A stretch of 64,000 nt of DNA from Archangium violaceum. Lineage in GTDB: Bacteria > Myxococcota > Myxococcia > Myxococcales > Myxococcaceae. The notes beneath the pieces were generated by a model that saw nothing but the letters and a program-made list of their open reading frames with translations, did not search any database and was not told the origin of the DNA. Positions 51,577 through 60,869 of this stretch are shown here, one piece after another. The DNA is taken from the NCBI RefSeq assembly GCF_016859125.1, contig NZ_CP069338.1:6511501-6575500 (forward strand), given 5' to 3'. Within the stretch, counting starts at the first letter, position 1, and the number at the start of each line of letters is the position of its first letter. A program made the position numbers and the translations under genes.

Positions 51577-51954
51577 ATGAACCAGGCAGCCGAAGCACAG
51601 GGCGTTCGCGCGGTATCCAGTGGGCGCGTGGAGACCCTCATGCTCGAGGGGGAGCTTCTGGAGAAGGACCTCACCCAGGTCTGCGAGGAGCTCGGGAGCC
51701 GCATGCAGCGGGGCCTGCGCAACGTGGTGCTGGACTTCAGCGAGGTGAGCCACCTGGACTACCGCGGGGTGAAGCCCCTGGTGGCCCGCGCCGAGGCCTT
51801 CCGCAAGGCCGGGGGTGACATCAAGCTGTCCGGCCTGTCCCCCTACCTGGCCGCCATCTTCCGGGCCGCGGGCGCTCACGACGTCTTCGAGCTCTACCCG
51901 CATATGAACGATGCCCGGGCCGCCTTCGCGCTCGCGCGGGCTCCCTTCGTTTGA
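51577..51954 (+). CDS. STAS domain protein (anti-sigma factor antagonist-like)
   Basis: This 125-residue protein is a single STAS domain: an ETLMLEGELLEKDLTQVCEE strand-helix start, NVVLDFSEVSHLDYRGVKPL near residue 50-70, and LSGLSPYLAAIFRAAG near 90. The position usually phosphorylated in SpoIIAA-type antagonists (Ser in DSxGL) is Tyr in LDYRGV, so regulation by phosphorylation is doubtful. It lies between mraZ and rsmH, an unusual place in a dcw cluster. The next gene starts 12 bp on. It may sense or transmit a signal to division, but its partner is unknown. Confidence 0.87.
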   Translation: MNQAAEAQGVRAVSSGRVETLMLEGELLEKDLTQVCEELGSRMQRGLRNVVLDFSEVSHLDYRGVKPLVARAEAFRKAGGDIKLSGLSPYLAAIFRAAGAHDVFELYPHMNDARAAFALARAPFV

Positions 51955-51966
51955 TGTGGGCGCCCC

Positions 51967-52875
51967 TTGGCTGACTTCAGCCACCAGACCGTCCTCCTCG
52001 ACGAAACGGTGGACGCCCTTCGACCGGGAGCGGGGAAGGTGATCATCGACGGCACACTGGGTGGCGGTGGCCACACGCAGGCGCTCCTCGCCCGGGGTGC
52101 GACCGTGCTCGGGGTGGACCGGGATCCGGTTGCGCTCGGGGCCGCTCGCGCCCGGCTCGCGGGCTACCCGGCCTTCAGCGCCCGGCAGGGCAACTTCGGG
52201 GAGCTGCTCGACGTGGCCGCGGACGTGCTGCCGGTGGATGGCGTGCTGGTGGACCTGGGCGTGTCCTCACCCCAGCTCGACGTGGCCGAGCGCGGCTTCT
52301 CCTTCCAGAAGGACGGGCCCCTGGACATGCGCATGGGCGACACGGGCCGCACCGCCGCCGAGCTCATCGCCCAGGAGGACGAGGCGGAGCTCATCCGCAT
52401 CCTCAAGGAGTACGGCGAGGAGCCCTTCGCGAGGCCCATCGCCCGGGAGCTCAAGCGCTCGCTGCCCACGCGCACCCTGGAGGCCGCCGAGGCCGTCAAG
52501 CGCGCCGTGCCCCGCAAGGCCTGGCCGAACAAGATTCACGTGGCCACCCGCACCTTCCAGGCCCTGCGCATGGCGGTGAACCAGGAGCTGGAGTCCCTGG
52601 AATCGCTGCTCGCCGCGCTGCCCCGGCTGCTGAAGGTGGGGGGCCGCGCCGCCGTCATCTCGTTCCACTCGCTCGAGGACCGGAGGGTGAAGGAGGCCTT
52701 CCGGGACCTGGCGGGTTCCTGCAAGTGCCCTCCCGGGCTTCCGGTGTGCGCCTGTGGCGGCCAGGGGGATTTCGCCCTGGTGACGCGCAAGGCCATCGCG
52801 GCCTCGGACGAGGAGATCGCCGCCAACCCCCGTTCCCGCAGCGCGCACCTGCGCGTGGTGGAGAAAGTCCGATGA
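51967..52875 (+). CDS. rsmH: 16S rRNA (cytosine-N4)-methyltransferase RsmH
   Basis: This is a 302-residue protein. The SAM-binding motif is [15 protein letters not shown] (about 27-41). [16 protein letters not shown]-like text near 95, [15 protein letters not shown] near 113 and [15 protein letters not shown] near 240 are the RsmH (MraW) signatures. It methylates C1402 of 16S rRNA, tuning decoding. TTG start at 51967, just after the STAS stop. The ATGA overlap with ftsL shows coupled translation. Confidence 0.95.
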   Translation: MADFSHQTVLLDETVDALRPGAGKVIIDGTLGGGGHTQALLARGATVLGVDRDPVALGAARARLAGYPAFSARQGNFGELLDVAADVLPVDGVLVDLGVSSPQLDVAERGFSFQKDGPLDMRMGDTGRTAAELIAQEDEAELIRILKEYGEEPFARPIARELKRSLPTRTLEAAEAVKRAVPRKAWPNKIHVATRTFQALRMAVNQELESLESLLAALPRLLKVGGRAAVISFHSLEDRRVKEAFRDLAGSCKCPPGLPVCACGGQGDFALVTRKAIAASDEEIAANPRSRSAHLRVVEKVR

Positions 52876-53282
52876 ACCGCAGCAAGTCAGTCTCTCGTGC
52901 CGGTGGGAGTGGAGTGTCGGTGGGCCGGGTGCTGCTGCACCTGCTCCCCGCGGTGTTCCTCTTCGCCCTCTTCGCCGCCGTGGGCATCCTCCACGTGACG
53001 AGCCGCGTGCTGGTGGTGGACATGGGCTACCGCCTCTCCAGGGCCGAGGCCGAGGAGCGTGCCCTCACCCGGGAGAACGACAGGCTGAAGCTGGAGCTCG
53101 CCACGCTCAAGAGCCCGGCGCGGCTGGAGAAGCTGGCGCGCGAGAAGCTCGGCATGGCCATGCCCTCGGGGCCGGTCGTCATCGCCCTGCCCCCGCGGCT
53201 GCCGGGCGCCAAACGCAACGCTCGTGCCGAGGCCCGCGACTCGCGCGCCGTGCGCGTGGCGGAGCGCGGCGGATCTCGCTGA
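52872..53282 (+). CDS. ftsL: Cell division protein FtsL
   Basis: This 136-residue bitopic protein has a cytoplasmic N-terminus of about 20 residues and a membrane helix ([19 protein letters not shown]). A periplasmic leucine-zipper coiled coil follows ([20 protein letters not shown]) with [14 protein letters not shown], typical of FtsL. It joins FtsB and FtsQ and recruits FtsW and FtsI. The last 30 residues are basic and probably disordered. It starts in the rsmH stop and lies 12 bp before ftsI. Confidence 0.88.
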   Translation: MNRSKSVSRAGGSGVSVGRVLLHLLPAVFLFALFAAVGILHVTSRVLVVDMGYRLSRAEAEERALTRENDRLKLELATLKSPARLEKLAREKLGMAMPSGPVVIALPPRLPGAKRNARAEARDSRAVRVAERGGSR

Positions 53283-53294
53283 GGAGGGCGCGCG

Positions 53295-55298
53295 GTGAGG
53301 GATTTCAAGACGGCGCGGGCCCCGGAGCCCAATGGGAAGTGGCTGCGGCTGAGGGTGAAGCTGCTGGCCTGCTTCTTCGTCGCCCTGTTGCTGGCCGCGT
53401 TCGGCCGCGCCGTGTTCCTGCAGGTGTTCGAGCGGGACAAGCTGCGCGGGCTCGCCCAGGATCAGTACGTCCGTCAGATTGAAATCCCCGCCCGCCGGGG
53501 CGACATCTTCGATCGCCGTGGCACGCCCCTGGCCCAGAGCGTGGAGGTGGACTCCATCTGGGTGGATCCGTCCATGCTGCCGGACGTGAAGCAGGCCTCG
53601 CGGGCGCTGGCCCGGGCGTTGAGGCTGGACGTGGAGGACCTGCAGGCCCGGCTCACGCGCGCCAGGCGCTTCGCCTGGGTGAAGCGTCAGGTGACGCCCC
53701 GCGAGGTGGCGGCGGTGAAGGCCCTGGGGCTGCCGGGGTTCGGCTTCACCAAGGAGCCCAAGCGCTTCTACCCGCAGAAGGAACTGGCCGCGCACGTGGT
53801 GGGCATGGTGGGGTTGGACGGGCATGGCCTGGAGGGCCTGGAGCTGGCCTTCCAGGACGAGCTGTCCGGGCAGAACTCGCGCCTGTCCGGCTTCCGCGAC
53901 GCCAAGGGCCGCAAGCTGCTCGTCACCGGGGCCCCGGACACCCTGGAGCGCCAGGGCGCCTCCGTCACCCTCACCATCGACCGGCACCTCCAGTACGTCA
54001 CCGAGAAGGCCCTGAGCCGCGCGGTGGAGGATTCCAAGGGGGTGGCGGGCATGGCCATCGTGTTGGACCCGAAGACGGGGGAGATCCTGGCCATCGCCAA
54101 CCACCCGCGCTTCAACCCCAACACGCCGGAGAAGGAGGCGCGGGCCAGCATGCGCAACCGCGCCGCGCTCGACTCCCTCGAGCCCGGCTCGACGATGAAG
54201 GCCTTCGTCGTGGCCGCCGCGCTGGAGCACAAGGCCATCAAGCCGGAGGACACCTTCTTCTGCGAGAACGGTGCGTGGAACATCGGCAGGCACACCATCC
54301 ACGACACCCACCAGTACGGCTGGCTCACCACGCAGGGCGTGCTGCAGGTGTCCTCCAACATCTGCTCGGCCAAGATTGCCCAGCAGCTGGGACGCGAGCG
54401 GCTGGTGAAGGCCTACCATGACTTCGGCTTCGGCGAGCGCACCGGGCTGGCGCTGCCCGGTGAGGCCCGGGGCTCCATTCCCTTCCCCAAGGCGGAGGTG
54501 TCGCTGGCCACGCAGTCCTTCGGCCAGGGCATGACGGCCACCGCGGTGCAGATGGCCGCCGCCTGGGGCGCGCTGGCCAATGACGGCGTCCTGATGCGCC
54601 CCTACCTCGTCTCCAGGGTGGTGGACCCGGACGGGGTGGTGTTGCTGGAGAACCGGCCCACCGAGGTGCGCCAGGTCGTCTCGGCCGCGACGGCCCGGAA
54701 GGTCATCTCCATGCTCGAGAGCGTGGTGGCCAAGGGGGGGACCGCTCCCAAGGCCGCCATGGAGGACTACCGGGTGGCCGGCAAGACGGGCACCGCCCAG
54801 AAGGCGGATCCGGTGGCCCGGGGGTACTCCGACAAGCGGCTCGCCTCCTTCGTGGGCGTGTTGCCAGCCGAAAATCCCCGCGCCGTCATTCTCGTGATTG
54901 TGGACGAGCCCAAGACGGACGTGTACGGGGGATTGGTGGCCGCTCCCGCCTTCAAGGAAATCGCTACCGCAGCCATGGCCCATCTGGCCGTGCCGCCCTC
55001 GCGCGAGGTCCCGCTGCCGTCCACCGCCCTGCCGGTGGCGGCGGCCCAGCCTCCCTCGAAGGCGGAGACTGTCCGGTCCGTGGTGGAGGAAGCCATTACC
55101 GAGAACGTGGAGCCTGGCTCCGTCCGCGTTCCGGATGTCGTGGGTCAGGCGGGTCGTGAGGCGGTGACGAAGCTGCTCTCCGCGGCCCTGGAGCCTCAAT
55201 TGTTGGGTAGTGGACGCGTCGTATCGCAGAGTCCCGCCGCCGGTTCGCTGGTGGAGAAGGGTGCGCGGGTGACGCTCGAGCTGGCAACGCGGCAATGA
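53295..55298 (+). CDS. ftsI: Septal transpeptidase FtsI (PBP3) with C-terminal PASTA domain
   Basis: This 667-residue protein has a GTG start. The membrane helix is at about 20-43. The pedestal has RGDIFDRRGTPLAQS. The transpeptidase has SxxK (Ser299, Lys302), SxN (Ser353-Asn355) and KTG (Lys497). After a linker with Ala/Pro (about 570-600), residues 605-665 form a PASTA domain (VRVPDVVGQAGREAV, then VVSQSPAAGSLVEKGARV). FtsI crosslinks septal peptidoglycan with FtsW. PASTA on FtsI is unusual in a Gram-negative bacterium and could bind nascent peptidoglycan. Confidence 0.95.
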   Translation: MRDFKTARAPEPNGKWLRLRVKLLACFFVALLLAAFGRAVFLQVFERDKLRGLAQDQYVRQIEIPARRGDIFDRRGTPLAQSVEVDSIWVDPSMLPDVKQASRALARALRLDVEDLQARLTRARRFAWVKRQVTPREVAAVKALGLPGFGFTKEPKRFYPQKELAAHVVGMVGLDGHGLEGLELAFQDELSGQNSRLSGFRDAKGRKLLVTGAPDTLERQGASVTLTIDRHLQYVTEKALSRAVEDSKGVAGMAIVLDPKTGEILAIANHPRFNPNTPEKEARASMRNRAALDSLEPGSTMKAFVVAAALEHKAIKPEDTFFCENGAWNIGRHTIHDTHQYGWLTTQGVLQVSSNICSAKIAQQLGRERLVKAYHDFGFGERTGLALPGEARGSIPFPKAEVSLATQSFGQGMTATAVQMAAAWGALANDGVLMRPYLVSRVVDPDGVVLLENRPTEVRQVVSAATARKVISMLESVVAKGGTAPKAAMEDYRVAGKTGTAQKADPVARGYSDKRLASFVGVLPAENPRAVILVIVDEPKTDVYGGLVAAPAFKEIATAAMAHLAVPPSREVPLPSTALPVAAAQPPSKAETVRSVVEEAITENVEPGSVRVPDVVGQAGREAVTKLLSAALEPQLLGSGRVVSQSPAAGSLVEKGARVTLELATRQ

Positions 55299-55350
55299 GG
55301 CCGCACCGGAGCTCGGCCTCGCGCTTGCGGAAGCATGTGAAGGGGAAACG

Positions 55351-56868
55351 ATGAAGCTGACGGATGTCCTCGCAGGGTGTGGTGCCGAGCAGACCTCGGG
55401 CGGCCGGACCCCGGTCGACGTGACGGGGGTGTCGCAGGACTCGCGTAAGGTGAAGCCGGGCGACCTGTTCGTCGCCGTGCCGGGCACGAAGGAGGATGGC
55501 GCCCAGTTCGTGGGCGAGGCTGTCTCCCGTGGTGCCGTGGCCGTGGTGTCGGAGAAGGCCCTGTCCTCACAGGTGCCCTTCTTCAAGGTGTCCAATGCCC
55601 GGAAGGCGCTGGCGATCATCGCGGCCAACTTCCATGGCCGGCCCGCCGACAAGCTCACCCTGCTCGGAGTGACTGGCACCAACGGCAAGACGACCACCAC
55701 CTATCTGCTCGAGGCGATGGCCACCGCGGCCTATTCCTCCACGGGGGTCATCGGCACGCTGGGCTACAAGGTGGGCGGTCAGTTCCACCCCACGGCCCAC
55801 ACGACGCCGGAGCCGCTGGAGTTGCACCGCATCCTCAAGGAGATGGTGGACGCGGGCGTGGAGACGGTGGTGATGGAGGTGTCCAGCCACGCGCTGCTGC
55901 AGGAGCGTGTGCACGGCATCACCTTCAAGGCCGCTGCCTTCACCAACCTGACGAGGGATCACCTCGACTACCACAAGGACCTGGAGGAGTACTTCCAGGC
56001 CAAGCGCAAGCTCTTCGTGGAGAACCTCGCGCAGGGCGGCGTGGCGGTGGTCAACGGTGATGACACCTACGCCACCCGCATCTACAACGAGCTGCGTGGC
56101 CAGAAGCGCATGGCGTGGAAGTTCAGCCGCCAGGGCAACGGGGAGATCTCCTCCGCGGACGTGTCCTTCTCCCTGCAGGGAATCAAGGGCGTGCTGAAGA
56201 CGCCCGCCGGCGACATCCCGGTGAAGAGCCGGCTGCTCGGGGCGCACAACCTGGAGAACATCCTCGCGGCGGCCGGTCTGGCGCTGGGCGCGGGCTTCGC
56301 GCGGCGCAAGGACGTGCAGCTCGGCATCGAGCGCATGGCCGGCGTGCCCGGTCGCATGGAGCGGGTGGAGAACCACGGGCCCGCGCAGGCGCCCGCGGTG
56401 TTCGTGGACTACGCGCACACCGACGACGCGCTCAAGCGCGCGCTCGAGGCGGCGCGGACCATGGCCAAGGGCCGTGTCATCGTGGTGTTCGGCTGCGGCG
56501 GTGAGCGTGACGCGGGCAAGCGTCCGCTCATGGGCAGCGCGGCGGCCGAGAGCGCGGATCTCGCGGTGGTGACGAGCGACAACCCGCGCACCGAGGACCC
56601 GGAGGAGATCATCTCCCAGGTGACCCCGGGCCTGGAGAAGGGGGGCCTGCGCCGCATCTCCGCCGGCAAGGCGAAGAGCGGTGAGAAGGGCTACCTGGTG
56701 GACGTGGATCGCAAGGCCGCCATCGAGACGGCCATCTCGCTGGGCAAGGAGGACGACGTGGTCCTCATCGCCGGCAAGGGGCACGAGACGTACCAGATCA
56801 TCGGTACCGAGAAGCGCGCCTTCGATGACCGCGAGGTCGCGGCCCGAGCGCTCGCCATCCGCACCTGA
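55351..56868 (+). CDS. murE: UDP-MurNAc-tripeptide ligase MurE
   Basis: This 505-residue protein has the ATP-binding motif GVTGTNGKTTTT near residue 105 and MEVSSHALLQERV near 178. The substrate loop DNPRTEDP near 410 is characteristic of enzymes that add meso-diaminopimelate. So the cell wall peptide is probably of the meso-DAP type, as known for myxobacteria. The catalytic lysine region follows in LTRDHLDYH. It acts in the cytoplasm and works between MurD and MurF. Confidence 0.96.
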   Translation: MKLTDVLAGCGAEQTSGGRTPVDVTGVSQDSRKVKPGDLFVAVPGTKEDGAQFVGEAVSRGAVAVVSEKALSSQVPFFKVSNARKALAIIAANFHGRPADKLTLLGVTGTNGKTTTTYLLEAMATAAYSSTGVIGTLGYKVGGQFHPTAHTTPEPLELHRILKEMVDAGVETVVMEVSSHALLQERVHGITFKAAAFTNLTRDHLDYHKDLEEYFQAKRKLFVENLAQGGVAVVNGDDTYATRIYNELRGQKRMAWKFSRQGNGEISSADVSFSLQGIKGVLKTPAGDIPVKSRLLGAHNLENILAAAGLALGAGFARRKDVQLGIERMAGVPGRMERVENHGPAQAPAVFVDYAHTDDALKRALEAARTMAKGRVIVVFGCGGERDAGKRPLMGSAAAESADLAVVTSDNPRTEDPEEIISQVTPGLEKGGLRRISAGKAKSGEKGYLVDVDRKAAIETAISLGKEDDVVLIAGKGHETYQIIGTEKRAFDDREVAARALAIRT

Positions 56869-56886
56869 GAGAACCGCTGAGCCTCC

Positions 56887-58287
56887 ATGGCCGCACGATT
56901 CACGGATGAGCAGGTGGTGCAGGCGACCGGGGCGACCCGGCGCGGTGGCAAGCCGGCGGCGGAGTTCCCGGCCGTCTGCACCGATACCCGGGCCCTGGTG
57001 CCCGGGTGTCTCTTCGTGGCGCTCCAGGGTGAGCGCTTCGACGCGCACGACTTCCTCGCCCAGGCCGCCAGCGGTGGCGCGGCCGGGGCGGTGGTGAAGA
57101 AGGGCCGGGCGCTCCCCCAGCTCCCCGAGGGCCTGGCCCTCTACGAGGTGGAGGACACCCTGGCGTCGCTCGGCGCCCTGGGGCACGCGCACCGCGAGCG
57201 CTTCCGGATTCCGGTGGGGGCCGTGGGTGGCTCCAACGGGAAGACGACCACCAAGGAGATGGTGGGGGCCATCCTCGCCACGCGCGGCCCGGCGCTGAAG
57301 ACGGAGGGCAACCTCAACAACGAGGTGGGCGTTCCCCTCACGCTCTTCCGCCTGGAGTCCTCGCACGTGGCGGCCGTCATCGAGACGGGGATGAACCAGC
57401 CCGGAGAGATCACCCGGCTCACCCGGGTGGTCCGTCCGGACGCGGGCCTCATCACCGTGGTGCAGCCCGAGCACCTGGAGGGCCTGGGCAGCATCGAGGG
57501 TGTGGCCGAGGCCGAGGGCGAGATGTTCCGCGAGCTTCCGCCCGAGGCCGTGGCGGTGGTGAACGTGGATGACGCGCTCATCCCCGGGCAGGCCGCTCGC
57601 AGCCGGGCGAAGAAGCTCACCTTCGGACGCTCCGCGAGCGCGGACGTGCGGCTCGCGCAGGTGACGCCGCGGGGCAGGGAAGGGCTGCTCATCACCGTGC
57701 ACCACGCGGGCAGGGACTGGCCGGTGAAGCTGTCCTTCATCGGCGAGCACAACGCCCTCAACGCCACGGGCGCCTTCGCGCTGGCGGTGGCGCTCGGGTA
57801 CTCCCCCGAGGAGTGCGTGAAGGGACTGGAGGCGGCGAGGCCGTACGCGCGCCGGCTCAACGTGGTGGATGGCCTGCACGGCACCACCGTGGTGGACGAT
57901 TGCTACAACGCGAACCCCGCCTCCATGGGCGCCGCGCTGGACACGCTGCGCTCGCTGGTGCAGCCCGGTGGCCGGGCGGTGGCGGTGCTCGGGGACATGC
58001 TGGAGCTGGGGCCCGGTGAGCTGGAGGAGCACGCGCAGCTCGGCGCGCTCGCCGGTGGCAAGGCGCAGCTCGTGGCGTTCTTCGGGCCGCGTTCGCTCAA
58101 GGGTCATGAGGCGGCGGGGCTGGGTGGCAACGCGGCGCACTTCACCGAGGTGGAGCCGCTGCTGGCCTGGTTGATGCCGCGGCTGAAGGCAGGGGACGTG
58201 GTGTTGGTCAAGGGGAGCCGTGGCATGCGGCTCGAACGGGTCGTGGCGGGCCTCACCGGTGCCGCCGCGCCTGGAGGAAGCCACTAG
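56887..58287 (+). CDS. murF: UDP-MurNAc-pentapeptide ligase MurF
   Basis: This 466-residue protein has GGSNGKTTTKEMVGAIL near residue 113, FRLESSHVAAVIETGMNQPG near 160 and VVDDCYNANPASMGAAL near 340. These are MurF signatures. It adds D-Ala-D-Ala to the UDP-MurNAc-tripeptide in the cytoplasm. It starts 18 bp after murE and its stop touches the mraY start codon. Confidence 0.96.
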   Translation: MAARFTDEQVVQATGATRRGGKPAAEFPAVCTDTRALVPGCLFVALQGERFDAHDFLAQAASGGAAGAVVKKGRALPQLPEGLALYEVEDTLASLGALGHAHRERFRIPVGAVGGSNGKTTTKEMVGAILATRGPALKTEGNLNNEVGVPLTLFRLESSHVAAVIETGMNQPGEITRLTRVVRPDAGLITVVQPEHLEGLGSIEGVAEAEGEMFRELPPEAVAVVNVDDALIPGQAARSRAKKLTFGRSASADVRLAQVTPRGREGLLITVHHAGRDWPVKLSFIGEHNALNATGAFALAVALGYSPEECVKGLEAARPYARRLNVVDGLHGTTVVDDCYNANPASMGAALDTLRSLVQPGGRAVAVLGDMLELGPGELEEHAQLGALAGGKAQLVAFFGPRSLKGHEAAGLGGNAAHFTEVEPLLAWLMPRLKAGDVVLVKGSRGMRLERVVAGLTGAAAPGGSH

Positions 58288-59469
58288 GTGCTGCTCCTCA
58301 TCTACGAGTGGATCAAGGACACGGAAGCGGGACGGCTGCTGAACTTCCTGCGCTACCCCACCTTCCGGATCGTCGCGGCGGCGGTGGCCTCGCTGCTGCT
58401 GGGCATGTTCATCGGCCCGAGGCTCATCGCGCGGCTGCGTCTCAAGCAGCACGGTCAGAGCAACGTGCGCGAGGACACGCCGGACACCCACCAGAAGAAG
58501 AAGGGCACGCCCACCATGGGGGGCGCGCTCATCCTGCTGTGCATCGCGGTGGGCACCTTCGTCTTCGCGGACCTGAGGAGCCGCGCGGTGTGGGCGGCGC
58601 TGCTGCTCACGCTGGGCTACGGCTTCATCGGCTTCCTGGACGACTGGCTGAAGCTGTCCAAGCGCAACTCCAAGGGACTGGCCGGCCGGTACAAGATGAT
58701 TCTCCAGACGGTCTTCTACCTGCTGGCCGTCTTCGGGCTCATGTGTACGTGGACGGGGCCGGATGGTTCCTTCACCGGGCCGCACCTGCTCCTCGACACG
58801 AAGCTGACGCTGCCCTTCGTGCCCACGCACCGGTTCAACCCGGACTTCGGCTGGTTCTACGTGGTGTTCGCGTGGGTGGTGGTGGTGGGGACCTCCAACG
58901 CCGTCAACCTCACGGACGGCCTGGACGGCCTGGCCATCATGCCCACCATCATCGCGGCCAGCACCTTCACCATCCTCTGCTACGCGGCGGGCTCCGCGAC
59001 GCGCATCGCCACCGTGGAGACGGTGGAGGGCGTGGCGCGCGTGGTGGGTGAGCCCCTGTGGAGCTACCTGGGCGTCCCCGAGGTGCCCGGCGGCTCGGAG
59101 CTGGCCGTCTTCTGCGCCAGCATCGTGGGCGCGGGCATCTCCTTCCTCTGGTTCAACGCCTACCCGGCCTCCGTCTTCATGGGCGACATCGGCTCGCTCG
59201 CGCTGGGCGGCGCGCTCGGTGGACTGGCGGTGCTGTCCAAGAACGAGGTGGTGTCCGCCATCATCCACGGGGTCTTCTTCGCGGAGATCCTCAGCGTGAT
59301 GATCCAGGTGACGTCCTTCAAGCTCACCGGCAAGCGCGTCTTCAAGATGGCGCCGGTGCACCACCACTTCGAGCTCAAGGGCATCGCCGAGCCGAAGATC
59401 ATCGTCCGCTTCTGGATCGTCGCCATCCTCTGCGGAGGCGTGGCGCTGCTGTCGCTCAAGCTGCGGTAG
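58288..59469 (+). CDS. mraY: Phospho-MurNAc-pentapeptide transferase MraY
   Basis: This 393-residue protein has about ten membrane helices. HQKKKGTPTMGGALIL near residue 70, FIGFLDDWLKLSKRNSKGL near 113 and NLTDGLDGLAIMP near 210 carry the catalytic aspartates. APVHHHFELKG near 350 is the final signature. It moves phospho-MurNAc-pentapeptide to undecaprenyl phosphate, making lipid I. It is about 30 residues longer than E. coli MraY because of an extra loop at about 235-265. GTG start directly after the murF stop. Confidence 0.96.
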   Translation: MLLLIYEWIKDTEAGRLLNFLRYPTFRIVAAAVASLLLGMFIGPRLIARLRLKQHGQSNVREDTPDTHQKKKGTPTMGGALILLCIAVGTFVFADLRSRAVWAALLLTLGYGFIGFLDDWLKLSKRNSKGLAGRYKMILQTVFYLLAVFGLMCTWTGPDGSFTGPHLLLDTKLTLPFVPTHRFNPDFGWFYVVFAWVVVVGTSNAVNLTDGLDGLAIMPTIIAASTFTILCYAAGSATRIATVETVEGVARVVGEPLWSYLGVPEVPGGSELAVFCASIVGAGISFLWFNAYPASVFMGDIGSLALGGALGGLAVLSKNEVVSAIIHGVFFAEILSVMIQVTSFKLTGKRVFKMAPVHHHFELKGIAEPKIIVRFWIVAILCGGVALLSLKLR

Positions 59470-59488
59470 GCCGTGGAGGGTGGTGCGC

Positions 59489-60865
59489 ATGACGCCCGAC
59501 CTGAAGGACTGGAAGGTAGTGGTGTACGGGCTCGCCAAGAGCGGGCTGGCCGCCATCCGCCTGCTGCGGGCGAAGGGCGCGCGGGTGACGGCGCTGGACG
59601 CCCGTACCGAGGAGGCGCTGGGCGAGACGGCACACGAGCTGAAGGCCCTGGGCGTGACGCTCGTCTCCGGGCCCACGCCGCCGGGGCTGCTGGAGTCGCA
59701 GCGGCTCGTGGTGGTGAGCCCGGGTGTGCCGCTGGCGCTGCCGGAGATTCAGAAGGCGCGCGCCGCGGGCGTGCCCGTCTGGGGCGAGGTGGAGCTGGCC
59801 TGGCGCTACCTCTCGCACCTGCCGCTCATCGGCATCACCGGCACCAACGGCAAGAGCACCACCACGGCGCTCACCGGGGAGCTCTTCTCGAGCAGCGGCA
59901 AGCGCACCTTCGTGGGTGGCAACCTCGGGCGTCCGCTGGCCGAGGCGGCCCTGTCTCCCGGTGAGTGGGAGGCACTGGTGGTGGAGCTCTCCAGCTTCCA
60001 GCTCGAGGGCATCGACACGCTGAAGCCGCTCGGCTCCACCCTCCTCAACCTCACGCCGGACCACATCGACCGGTACGAGAGCCACGCGGCCTATGGCGCG
60101 GCCAAGGCCCGCATCTTCCGCAACCAGGCCCAGGGCGACTTCACCGTGGTGAACGCGGACGACGCGGACGTGATGCGGCTGGTCGAGGCCGCGAAGGTGC
60201 CCGTCTACGGCTTCAGCCTCACCGGGCGTCCGGTGGCCGCGGCTCCCAGGCTGGCCGGCATGGCGGTGGCGCAGCCGGGCGGCTTCCGCTTCGAGGGGGC
60301 GGGGGAGAAGGGCGAGTCCTTCACCCTCACCAACCGCGCGCTGCGGGGAGGCCACAACGCGCAGAACGCGATGGCGGCGGCGCTGCTGGCGCGGCTGGCC
60401 GGCGTGCCGCACGAGGCGGTGCAGGCCGGGCTGGACAGCTACCCGGGTCTTCCCCACCGGCTGGAGAGCGTGCGCGTGCTGGACGGCGTGGAGTGGGTGA
60501 ACGACTCCAAGGCCACCAACGTGGACTCCGTGCTGGTGGCCCTGCGCGCCTTCCAGAAGGACGTGCTCCTCATCGCCGGTGGCAAGGGCAAGGGCGCCCC
60601 CTACGCGCCCTTGGTGGACGAGGGCCGCGGCATGGTGAAGGGTGTGCTCACCATCGGCCAGGACGCGGAGACGATTGCCCGCGCCTACGAGGGAAGCGCG
60701 CCCGTGTACGCCTGCGGAACGCTCGACGAAGCTGTACGGCGGGCCAGGGTCCTGGCAAAGTCTGGTGACACTGTACTTTTGTCGCCAGCGTGTGCGTCCT
60801 ACGATCAGTTCCAGAACTTCGAGCACCGGGGCGACACGTTCAAACGCCTCGTGAGGGAACTCTGA
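59489..60865 (+). CDS. murD: UDP-MurNAc-alanine D-glutamate ligase MurD
   Basis: This 458-residue protein has LAKSGLAAIRLLRAKGARV at the start, GITGTNGKSTTTALTGELF near residue 115, LNLTPDHIDRYESHAAY near 188 and VNDSKATNVDSVLVAL near 335. These are the MurD signatures. It adds D-glutamate to UDP-MurNAc-L-Ala. ATG at 59489 has GGAGGG 8 bases before it and is preferred over a GTG three codons upstream. It is followed by ftsW after 4 bp. Confidence 0.95.
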   Translation: MTPDLKDWKVVVYGLAKSGLAAIRLLRAKGARVTALDARTEEALGETAHELKALGVTLVSGPTPPGLLESQRLVVVSPGVPLALPEIQKARAAGVPVWGEVELAWRYLSHLPLIGITGTNGKSTTTALTGELFSSSGKRTFVGGNLGRPLAEAALSPGEWEALVVELSSFQLEGIDTLKPLGSTLLNLTPDHIDRYESHAAYGAAKARIFRNQAQGDFTVVNADDADVMRLVEAAKVPVYGFSLTGRPVAAAPRLAGMAVAQPGGFRFEGAGEKGESFTLTNRALRGGHNAQNAMAAALLARLAGVPHEAVQAGLDSYPGLPHRLESVRVLDGVEWVNDSKATNVDSVLVALRAFQKDVLLIAGGKGKGAPYAPLVDEGRGMVKGVLTIGQDAETIARAYEGSAPVYACGTLDEAVRRARVLAKSGDTVLLSPACASYDQFQNFEHRGDTFKRLVREL

Positions 60866-60869
60866 GTCC

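Noticed and set aside
55567-59676. An open frame of 1369 codons on the minus strand across murE, murF and mraY
   Set aside because: It is antisense to three certain genes. Its composition (His, Arg, Gly, Glu and Leu rich) is what a third-position G/C-rich gene yields in the mirror frame. No domain is recognisable.
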